Positions 1 to 5,227 of a DNA stretch of 8,170 bases are shown in pieces. The notes below the pieces were generated by a model, which had not been told where the DNA came from, made no database searches, and was given only the letters and a program-made list of their open reading frames with translations. The stretch lies in assembly GCA_903872255.1 (NCBI GenBank), contig CAIQJW010000033.1, positions 1-8,170 on the forward strand. Reading direction: 5' to 3'. The stretch is from an uncultured delta proteobacterium. Lineage in GTDB: Bacteria; Desulfobacterota; Syntrophorhabdia; Syntrophorhabdales; Syntrophorhabdaceae. Each line of letters begins with the position of its first letter. Position 1 is the first letter of the stretch. A program made the translations under genes and the position numbers.

Positions 1-79
1 GGAGGTTGGACGTGGACCCGCTTTCGCAGTGGGCGGACTGACGGTGGACAAAAGCCCCATTGTCTCCCTTCGGCCTCAT

Positions 80-472
80 TTAGGGTATATCCCTCATCTG
101 TTCCGTTGTTATGTTGAAAACAGAGGCATACCTTTGCAGTGTCGCATCATCTAAGTTTTTGAACACGCCGGGTTTGAGGTGGCGTTTTACTCTCCAGACC
201 GCGAAGCCTGTATACTGGGACAACATTTTCACATCCATGAGATTCTTTTTCATATAGTATGCCAGGGGGCTCAGTTCGGCCCTTCTGATCCTTTCGGTCA
301 CCTCGGCAAGTCCTTCATTGATGAACTCCCAGGCAATGCCGTTGGCGATATTCGTCGGCTCCCACCCTGAGCTCATCGTGCTCACGTATTCCCCGTTATC
401 ATCCGTGACGTAGCAGATAGCATGCCACTCACCGAAAATTCCATGATCCTGCGGAACGTCTTTCTTTTTCAT
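80..472 (-). CDS. Conserved hypothetical protein with HTH-like C-terminus
   Basis: The product is 130 aa, cytoplasmic, with no signal peptide or membrane segment. The N-terminal part begins MKKKDVPQD and has a compact segment around SSGW (residues 34-37). The C-terminal part, about residues 69-128 (SPLAYYM, then MDVKMLSQYTGF, WRVKRHLKP, LQRYASVFNI), has the helix pattern and spacing of an XRE/Cro-type helix-turn-helix. Small proteins with this DVPQD start, SSGW core and 'SPL-x-Y-x-M / RVRRHL-P' tail occur, to my recollection, as an uncharacterised proteobacterial family. The ATG at 472 is preferred because it gives that conserved N-terminus. A TTG at 511 would add 13 residues, and neither start has a strong Shine-Dalgarno. 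The function is unknown; DNA binding is plausible from the fold only. It is transcribed away from the repeat region, probably from the promoter at 600-627. Confidence 0.75.
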   Translation of the reverse strand: MKKKDVPQDHGIFGEWHAICYVTDDNGEYVSTMSSGWEPTNIANGIAWEFINEGLAEVTERIRRAELSPLAYYMKKNLMDVKMLSQYTGFAVWRVKRHLKPGVFKNLDDATLQRYASVFNITTEQMRDIP

Positions 473-599
473 ATATATAGCGACTTCACCCTTCAACAAT
501 TCAGCATGCAAGGGGCTTCATCGCCAAGGTATATCCATGGCCCTTTTGCGACGCCCTCACATGGTGATATCAAGGAAGCAACCGGCGCTTATGCTTAAT

Positions 600-627
600 A
601 TTATTCGAAAACTATAATCCATTTCAA
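600..627 (-). promoter_or_regulatory. Sigma70-like promoter for the 80-472 gene
   Basis: Read on the minus strand, TTGAAA (627-622) is followed after 16 nt by AATAAT (605-600). Each hexamer matches the sigma70 consensus at 5 of 6 positions, and the surrounding 590-650 stretch is AT-rich. Transcription would start near 593 and leave a leader of roughly 120 nt before the ATG at 472. This is pattern matching only. Confidence 0.45.
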
Positions 628-670
628 CATATCTTAGCTATAACAAAAAAATCTGAGACTGTGTCGCAAT

Positions 671-855
671 CCCCACCCTTCGTCATTCCGGCGGCTTTTT
701 GCGCCGGAATCCAGTGTCTTTTCAACGTTGTTACGGCTGATTAAAAGAAGGTGCTGCTTAACATATGTATATCAGAAGTTATTAATATTACTACCGAAAG
801 CAAACAACAAAGACACTGGATCCCGGTAAACCGGGATGACGGCGGGTGGGGGGGG
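671..855. repeat. REP/MITE-like element: two REP palindromes in inverted orientation
   Basis: The two ends are imperfect inverted copies of one another. The left end (671-722) reads CCCCACCCTT, CGTCATTCCGG, a hairpin, then CCAGTGTCTTT. The right end (809-855) reads AAAGACACTGG, a hairpin, then GGGATGACGGCGGG and a G run. The inner 11-mers CCAGTGTCTTT (711-721) and AAAGACACTGG (809-819) are perfectly complementary. Each end also holds its own palindrome: ATTCCGGCG/CGCCGGAAT at 685-693/702-710, and ATCCCGG/CCGGGAT at 820-826/831-837 with a TAAA loop. The core (723-808) is AT-rich and non-coding. The 'GTCATTCC...GGAATCCAG' type of palindrome is a widespread dispersed repeat in Proteobacteria, often linked to RAYT transposases; no transposase lies here. 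Whole-element mobility is inferred. Confidence 0.7.
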
Positions 856-996
856 TAGACTTCTGTGTCGAATGAATATCTGCCTTGGATGAAGGCGGGG
901 TGAGGGATGGCGGCGGGGGGGGTGCATTCCGACGCCCAGGGGGTACCAGGCGGGGATAACGGCGGGAAGGTTTATTCCGGCATTTTGTGCGTATCC
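833..996. repeat. Degenerate direct copies of the REP arm (GGGATGACGGCGGG)
   Basis: The 14-mer GGGATGACGGCGGG at 833-846 recurs nearby with small changes: TGGATGAAGGCGGG (886-899), GGGATGGCGGCGGG (904-917) and GGGATAACGGCGGG (953-966). Two runs of eight Gs follow or overlap these copies (848-855 and 915-922). At 973-990, ATTCCGGC-ATTTTGTGCG resembles the left-end palindrome at 685-703. The stretch therefore looks like a pile-up of decayed REP-like units rather than coding DNA, and it supplies most of what lies between 833 and 1000. Confidence 0.6.
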
Positions 997-1014
997 ATCC
1001 TAAAGAAAATAATT

Positions 1015-1131
1015 ATGACACACTCTCATTATCTTCCCGGTCAGCCGAAAATATGGAAATACTTGGAAGATTTTCATCGTTATGTTAGGGTTCTCCAATA
1101 CATCTGGAGGCTTGCACGGATAAAGCTTTGA
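1015..1131 (+). CDS. Possible small protein of 38 aa (uncertain)
   Basis: An ATG at 1015 opens 38 codons ending in TGA at 1129-1131, giving a basic, aromatic-rich peptide (MTHSHYLPGQ..., then ...YIWRLARIKL). Only a weak purine stretch (AAAGAAA) precedes it. It sits between the REP-like cluster and the exported-protein gene, on the same strand as the latter. I do not recognise it. It could be a real small protein, a decayed gene fragment or chance; nothing decides between these. The longer in-frame extension back to 907 runs through repeat DNA and is not credible. Confidence 0.2.
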   Translation: MTHSHYLPGQPKIWKYLEDFHRYVRVLQYIWRLARIKL

Positions 1132-1180
1132 CGCAACTGCGAAGCAAGACGCTTAAAATAGATTTATAATGGGGGCAATT

Positions 1181-2050
1181 ATGACAAGAACGGTTTTGAG
1201 TTTTCTTATCCTTTTATTCTTGTGCTTTCAAACGGCGTATGCCATCGATCCCGGCAGGGTGCAAGGCACCCTCAAGATAAATAATGAGACGATCGAACTG
1301 AAAGAGGTCTATTCCCAATTCCACGACAATGCCGAAGGTTTGCTGGACCGCCCGAAAGAGGTCCGAATAGTCCTTGCAGACAGGAAAGTTCCTCAGGAAT
1401 CACTAAGGGGAATCGCCTTCCTGCCGGTCACTGCCCTGGCCAAAGAAGGAAAAGTCCGCGGACTTCTCCTCCAGTTCGATCCGGTAGACTTAAGTAAAAT
1501 GATTGTTACCATTCTTCGGCAGCCTTCCCGTGAGGGTATGTCGTTGACAACTCTCAGCCGCAGTGATTCGGAAAAGAAACTCTTCAAAAATCTTGTTATC
1601 TCAAAGACACGGATTTCCGGGGAAACCGAGTATGCCGAAAAAAGAACTGCAGACAGCGACGAGATACCGGTAATCGCTTACTCTGCAAAATTCAGTGCCC
1701 CACTTTTCAATGAACTGCCGGTAACGGCTGACCTTAAGGGAAGGGCTGCCGAGAACTGCCCGCAGGCAAAGGTTTTAAAGGAAAAGATAAGCGCCCTTAA
1801 AAAAGGCGATTTCGACACGGTCAAACGTCTGTCTACTTTACGGTCAAACGCCAGGACGGACCTTCTTCTCACCCGGATGGGCGTGGACGAAGCAAAGACG
1901 TTCGCTAAGGAGGCTGCTGCGGATATGGAAGATTCCCTCAAGAATATTAAGCGCGTTGTGGTGCGTGGTTCAACTGCGGTCATGATCTTTTCCAGTAAAC
2001 AATGGAGCACATTCGTTGAGGAAGACGGCCGGTGGAAATCTGACAATTGA
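1181..2050 (+). CDS. Exported two-domain protein of unknown function
   Basis: The product is 289 aa. Residues 1-21 form a clear Sec signal peptide (MTRTVLSFLILLFLCF..., cleavage after AYA), so the protein is periplasmic or otherwise exported. The N-terminal region (about 22-165) opens with GTLKINNETIELKEVYSQ and continues with VRIVLADRKVPQ, a beta-rich pattern seen in uncharacterised exported bacterial proteins. The C-terminal region (about 190-289) has an alpha-helical stretch (EKISALKKGDFDTVKRLS) and ends in beta strands (VVVRGSTAVMIFSS..., FVEEDGRWKSDN). This arrangement recalls NTF2-like/DUF4878-type domains, an inference from pattern. The ATG at 1181 is chosen over the one at 1169 because GGGGG at 1171-1175 gives a well-spaced ribosome site and the signal peptide then starts properly. 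It may be co-transcribed with the cytochrome gene 71 bp downstream. No enzyme motif is visible. Confidence 0.8.
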   Translation: MTRTVLSFLILLFLCFQTAYAIDPGRVQGTLKINNETIELKEVYSQFHDNAEGLLDRPKEVRIVLADRKVPQESLRGIAFLPVTALAKEGKVRGLLLQFDPVDLSKMIVTILRQPSREGMSLTTLSRSDSEKKLFKNLVISKTRISGETEYAEKRTADSDEIPVIAYSAKFSAPLFNELPVTADLKGRAAENCPQAKVLKEKISALKKGDFDTVKRLSTLRSNARTDLLLTRMGVDEAKTFAKEAAADMEDSLKNIKRVVVRGSTAVMIFSSKQWSTFVEEDGRWKSDN

Positions 2051-2084
2051 AAAAGGCCGGGCCTGAAAAACTATTCGGGAATAC

Positions 2085-2114
2085 TTGCCAACCACGACTC
2101 CGATAGTATACAAT
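2085..2114 (+). promoter_or_regulatory. Promoter abutting the cytochrome c start codon
   Basis: TTGCCA (2085-2090) is followed after 18 nt by TACAAT (2109-2114), or after 16 nt by TATACA (2107-2112). Transcription would begin about 7 nt after the -10 box, at or next to the ATG at 2122. The 20 bases before that ATG contain no Shine-Dalgarno sequence, which fits a leaderless transcript. Read-through from the upstream gene is the alternative. Confidence 0.4.
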
Positions 2115-2121
2115 CCTACGT

Positions 2122-2385
2122 ATGGCAATTTATCGGATCATTCTTGCTTTTTGTTTCCTGTTTGCCGGTTCGGCTTTGTGCTTCGGGGCGGCCGATGAAG
2201 GCGAGAGTTTATTTAAAAACAAATGCGGTAGTTGCCACAGCATCAATAAGTCGAAATCAAAAGCCAAGTCTGAAAAAGATTGGCGTTCTACGGTCATGAG
2301 AATGGTCGGCCACGGCGCAGATCTTTCCCGTCAGGAAATAGACCTGGTTGTCTCGTATTTGTCACAGAACTATCCTGCGAAGTAA
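2122..2385 (+). CDS. Small periplasmic monoheme cytochrome c
   Basis: The product is 87 aa. Residues 1 to about 23 are a signal peptide (MAIYRIILAFCFLFAGSA...), so the mature protein of about 64 residues is exported and haem would be attached in the periplasm. The haem motif is C35-G-S-C38-H39, with His39 as the proximal ligand. Met59 or Met61 in TVMRMVGHGADLS is the likely distal ligand, giving a class I, low-spin fold. The tail (EIDLVVSYLSQNYP) is the usual C-terminal helix that packs on the haem. It is likely a soluble electron carrier, partner unknown. It follows the exported-protein gene on the same strand and converges on the modA-like gene. No Shine-Dalgarno is visible. The family is clear; the redox partner is not. 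Confidence 0.9.
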   Translation: MAIYRIILAFCFLFAGSALCFGAADEGESLFKNKCGSCHSINKSKSKAKSEKDWRSTVMRMVGHGADLSRQEIDLVVSYLSQNYPAK

Positions 2386-2456
2386 CATTCCGAGATATCA
2401 GCGGGTACTCTTGAGTAATATTCCATCTTTTTATTCCCGGCCGGAGGGCTTTGTCT

Positions 2457-3314
2457 TTAGTTTTTGCCCCAATCCAATTGTGCCGGACGTTCACCGCCAA
2501 CAGGTTTTTTTGCACCGATCCACGTAAAGGCGTCCTGCGGCGTCGGAAAGTAATTATACCGTGTGAATATCTTCTGGCCATCGCTGGAAATGATGAAATT
2601 CCTGAATTTTTCCGCGTCGGAAATATTCTTCGAATTCGCGAGGATACCGACCTGCCCCGCGCCGATACGCTGAACCTCGTTTGCCCTCAATTTTATCGTT
2701 TCAACCTTCTGCGGATGCCATTGTCCCAGGTTGTGAAGCCCCATAATGGCATCCACATTCCCAAGAATAAGCGTGGTGGCGAGTTTATTGAAGTCTTCCG
2801 GATAGGTAACGATATTCTTTTTTAATTGCGTGATCCGATCTGTGCTCAGTGATCTTTGAATGATCTCTACGGCAAGCATCCCCGTGAATACGAGTTCCGG
2901 ATTTGCTATGGCTACGCGCAGTGATGGCCGCGCCAGGTCTTCGAGGCCTTTGACGTTCTTCGGGTTCCCCCTTTGTACGTTAATGGCCGGTGCTACATAT
3001 GCCAGCGATTCAATAGAACCCGGAAGTATTACTCCTTTTGCCTTCGCCTGCTGCATAATATATTCGGACGGAACGACAAAAAGATCCCCTTGTTTTGTAA
3101 GTATTATTTGAGACAGGAGGGTTCCTACCCCGCCATATGTAACCGTTACCTTTATTTTGGTCTTCTCGGTGAACACCTTTGTGACCTCTTCCATCGGCTG
3201 TTTAAACGCTGCTCCACAGAAGACCATGAGCGGTTCGTTGGCGTAGCAAAAGATTGAGGAGAAGACAGCGATAAGCGTCAGCAAAGAGATGCGGCGGATC
3301 CTTTTCATAGTCAT
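2457..3314 (-). CDS. modA: ModA-like periplasmic molybdate/tungstate-binding protein
   Basis: The product is 285 aa with a signal peptide (residues 1-25, cleavage CYA/NE), so it is a periplasmic solute-binding protein of an ABC importer. The mature protein has the ModA/type II binding-protein pattern: LMVFCGAAFKQPMEEV (beta1 and first ligand loop), KVTVTYGGVGTLLSQI (second loop), GDLFVVPSEYIMQQAKAKGV, RVAIANPELVFTGMLAVEII, and GNVDAIMGLHNLGQW before the C-terminal lobe. The usual 'AASSL' ligand serine loop is replaced by CGAAF, so the anion pocket may be unusual. No permease or ATPase gene adjoins it, so the rest of the transporter must lie elsewhere. The ATG at 3314 follows GGGGAG closely; ATG 3308 is also possible. 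The ModE-like operator at 3351-3372 supports an oxyanion (Mo/W) role. Another anion or a degenerate role remains possible. Confidence 0.82.
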   Translation of the reverse strand: MTMKRIRRISLLTLIAVFSSIFCYANEPLMVFCGAAFKQPMEEVTKVFTEKTKIKVTVTYGGVGTLLSQIILTKQGDLFVVPSEYIMQQAKAKGVILPGSIESLAYVAPAINVQRGNPKNVKGLEDLARPSLRVAIANPELVFTGMLAVEIIQRSLSTDRITQLKKNIVTYPEDFNKLATTLILGNVDAIMGLHNLGQWHPQKVETIKLRANEVQRIGAGQVGILANSKNISDAEKFRNFIISSDGQKIFTRYNYFPTPQDAFTWIGAKKPVGGERPAQLDWGKN

Positions 3315-3350
3315 TATTCTCCCCGTTGCGTTAAACTAAGCGACACATCG

Positions 3351-3372
3351 GTTATATACACCACTATATAAC
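3351..3372. promoter_or_regulatory. ModE-box-like operator of the modA-like gene
   Basis: The sequence is a perfect inverted repeat, GTTATATA (3351-3358), a 6-nt spacer CACCAC, then TATATAAC (3365-3372). The known ModE consensus in Proteobacteria is, from memory, ATCGnTATATA-N6-TATATAACGAT. The right half with its flank (TATATAACGCT) matches all but one position, and the left half keeps TATATA and the following base. It lies between and over the -35 and -10 of the modA-like promoter, where a bound dimer would block RNA polymerase. The site is seen directly; the regulator is inferred and its gene is not in the window. Confidence 0.65.
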
Positions 3373-3381
3373 GCTAGTCAA
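3353..3381 (-). promoter_or_regulatory. Promoter of the modA-like gene
   Basis: On the minus strand TTGACT (3381-3376) is followed after exactly 17 nt by TATATA (3358-3353), with TATAAC two bases further on as an alternative -10. The predicted start is near 3346, giving a leader of about 30 nt with GGGGAG just before the start codon. The palindromic operator overlaps the spacer and the -10. Confidence 0.6.
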
Positions 3382-3455
3382 TAAAATACCACTTTGCGAA
3401 GGAAGGGGGCAGTTCCTGCGTTATTAACAGATATATACCCGTTAAGCGACATGTT

Positions 3456-3482
3456 CGGCCGGTCAAAGGTCTTGACAGGCCG
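3456..3482. promoter_or_regulatory. Dyad over a TTGACA box upstream of adc
   Basis: CGGCC-G-GTCAA (3456-3466) and TTGAC-A-GGCCG (3472-3482) form a 10-bp inverted repeat with one internal mismatch around an AGGTC centre. The right arm contains a perfect -35 box, TTGACA (3472-3477), on the adc strand. The -10 that should follow (around 3495-3501, GGAAAT or GAAATA) is poor, as expected for an activated or weak promoter. It is not followed by a T run, so it is not a terminator. The rest of 3382-3535 shows no gene. Function as an operator is inferred. Confidence 0.35.
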
Positions 3483-3535
3483 GCGGACCGCGTGGGAAAT
3501 AATTAAGATAAATATCAGGGACGAAAGGAGAATAC

Positions 3536-4282
3536 ATGAATATCGACGATGTAAGGAAAAGTTTCGCTATGCCTGCCAGCAGCCCTTCATTCTCGCGGGG
3601 GCCCTACCGGTTCCGCGACCGTGAATACCTGATCATCGAATATGAAACGGATATCGATGCTTTGCAGGCCGTTGTCCCTGAACCCCTGGAAATTGAAAGG
3701 CCCACCGTCAAGTATGAATTCATAAGAATGCCGGATTCCGACGGATTCGGTTCCTATGCCGAATCGGGACAGGTTGTCCCGGTACGATTTAACGGTGTAT
3801 CAGGCAATTATCTTCATTCCATGTACCTTGACGACATATCTCCCATCGTGGGCGGAAGGGAAGTATGGGGATTCCCGAAAAAATACGCCCATCCCGAAAT
3901 GCGCGTTGACCGGATCAATAAAGACTGTTATATCGGTGTCCTGAAATATGGAGAGCTCGAAGTCGCCAGGGCTACAATGGCCTATAAATGGCAGCAGTCC
4001 GCAACAGAACCATTGCGTACGGCGGTAGATTCTACGCCAAACTTTCTTCTTAAAATTATTCCCGATGTGGACGGCTCGCCAAAGATATGCCAGCTCGTTC
4101 AATATCCTCTGACAGATGTCACGATAAAAGAGGCATGGACCGGCCCCGCGTCATTGCAGCTCTTCGCTCACTGCATGGCTCCGGTTGCCGACCTGCCGGT
4201 AAAACGCATCGTAGGGGCGTTGCATTTTGTCGGGGATATGGCGATCGGACCTGGAAAGGTCGTTTACGATTATCTCGCTTAG
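3536..4282 (+). CDS. adc: Acetoacetate decarboxylase
   Basis: The product is a 248-aa cytoplasmic enzyme converting acetoacetate to acetone and CO2. The length is close to the 244 aa of the Clostridium acetobutylicum enzyme. The key residues fall at identical numbers: Schiff-base Lys115 with neighbouring Lys116 in EVWGFPKKYAHP, Glu76 in GSYAESGQV, and Arg29 in FRDREYLIIEYETD. The whole catalytic set is therefore intact, which separates it from Adc-like relatives that lost decarboxylase chemistry. The start is supported by AAAGGAG six bases before the ATG. The gene is alone on its strand, preceded by the dyad at 3456-3482. Its stop codon overlaps the stop of the convergent 3-hydroxyacyl-CoA dehydrogenase gene by 4 bp. 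A substrate other than acetoacetate cannot be excluded from sequence alone. Confidence 0.92.
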   Translation: MNIDDVRKSFAMPASSPSFSRGPYRFRDREYLIIEYETDIDALQAVVPEPLEIERPTVKYEFIRMPDSDGFGSYAESGQVVPVRFNGVSGNYLHSMYLDDISPIVGGREVWGFPKKYAHPEMRVDRINKDCYIGVLKYGELEVARATMAYKWQQSATEPLRTAVDSTPNFLLKIIPDVDGSPKICQLVQYPLTDVTIKEAWTGPASLQLFAHCMAPVADLPVKRIVGALHFVGDMAIGPGKVVYDYLA

Positions 4283-5208
4283 CCTTTTGACGTATCCTTT
4301 TCCAGGAAATGTACCAGGGTTTCGGTCCTGAGTTGTATTGTTTTTTTTCTCATCTCGTCATTCCAGTCATAGAAACCCTTGCCTGACTTCATGCCGAGAT
4401 CGCCTTTTTCCACCAGGCCCTGCATCAATCGTGAAGGCTCCGGCGCATTGCAAAGGACCGGAAAAAGATAGGAGGATATGATATGGAATATGTCGAGCCC
4501 TCCCATGTCAGCGCTCAAGAATGGACCGGTGACGGGCAGGCGCCTCCCGTGACCGTATATTATGGACCTGTCGACCTCTTCGATATCTGCGTAACCCTCA
4601 TCGACAATGTAAAGTGCCTCTCTCAGGAGGGCCAGCTGAAGCCTGTTGCCAATAAAACCCGGGCATTCCTTCTTTAGCCGGACGGGCTCCTTTCCCAGGG
4701 ACCTCACCCATTCTACCGCGGCATCGACAACGCTTAGCGACGTCCGCTCACCGGGTACGATCTCGACAAGCGGAATGAGTTGGGGCGGGTTCCAAAAATG
4801 TGCGACAACCACTCTTTCCGGATAGGAGAGACCTTTTGCGATCTCTGTCGGGCTTAAGCCCGACGTGTTCGTCGCGAGGATAACCTCGGGTGAACATATC
4901 CCGTCGATCTCCCGAAATACCTTCTTCTTCAGTTCAAGGTCCTCGGGCAGACATTCTATGACGAGACCGGCGGACCGGACCGCATCGCGGATCGATGTCA
5001 TGCCCTTGATCCTGCCTGTTATGGCGCGGCATTGCTCGATGGTCCTGCCTTCAATGACGATGCCTGCCTCGATCATCTTCATGGCCCGCTCAAGGGCCGG
5101 ACCGGAAATATCACACAGCACGACATTCAGCGATGCCTCGGCCCCAAGCTGAGCTATGCCGTGGCCCATTGTCCCGGCCCCCAGGACTGCAATTGTCTCG
5201 ATATTCAC
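4279..5208 (-). CDS. 3-hydroxyacyl-CoA dehydrogenase family protein (NAD-dependent)
   Basis: The product is 309 aa. It should oxidise a (3S)-3-hydroxyacyl-CoA to the 3-oxoacyl-CoA, or the reverse, in the cytoplasm. The N-terminal Rossmann domain has G10-A-G12-T-M-G15 and Asp33 after beta2, favouring NAD. The catalytic set Ser116 (TNTSG), His137 (AHFWNP), Glu149 (PLVEIV) and Asn188 (IGNRL) has the spacing of the mammalian enzyme. The C-terminal helical domain ends in the usual GMKSGKGFYDW. The motif HFWNPPQLIPLVEIVPG is closer to the branch near lambda-crystallin/L-gulonate dehydrogenase than to classical Hbd, so chain length or substrate is open. The GTG at 5208 is chosen because AGGAGG lies 4 bases before it; an upstream ATG at 5277 would run into the preceding gene. 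It is second in an operon, 19 bp after the alcohol dehydrogenase. Confidence 0.88.
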   Translation of the reverse strand: MNIETIAVLGAGTMGHGIAQLGAEASLNVVLCDISGPALERAMKMIEAGIVIEGRTIEQCRAITGRIKGMTSIRDAVRSAGLVIECLPEDLELKKKVFREIDGICSPEVILATNTSGLSPTEIAKGLSYPERVVVAHFWNPPQLIPLVEIVPGERTSLSVVDAAVEWVRSLGKEPVRLKKECPGFIGNRLQLALLREALYIVDEGYADIEEVDRSIIYGHGRRLPVTGPFLSADMGGLDIFHIISSYLFPVLCNAPEPSRLMQGLVEKGDLGMKSGKGFYDWNDEMRKKTIQLRTETLVHFLEKDTSKG

Positions 5209-5227
5209 ACTGCCTCCTGAATGCAGC

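Noticed and set aside
3..41. Possible tail of a plus-strand gene entering the window (frame ending in TGA at 39-41)
   Set aside because: Only 12 codons with no recognisable product; another frame is open longer, so chance cannot be excluded.
659..1000. CRISPR array or transposase remnant
   Set aside because: The repeats are inverted and irregularly spaced, with no uniform spacers, and no transposase-like protein sequence is present.
907..1131. Plus-strand frame of 74 codons
   Set aside because: Its first half is REP-like, G-rich repeat DNA with no ribosome site; only the last 38 codons are kept, as a low-confidence small ORF.
1678..2046. Minus-strand frame of 122 codons
   Set aside because: Antisense to the exported-protein gene, with a composition typical of a shadow frame and no start signals.
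2054..2064. AGGCC-G-GGCCT palindrome after the exported-protein gene
   Set aside because: A single-base centre cannot form a stable hairpin loop and no T run follows.
2451..2825. Plus-strand frame of 124 codons
   Set aside because: Antisense to the modA-like gene, which has a signal peptide, promoter and family motifs.
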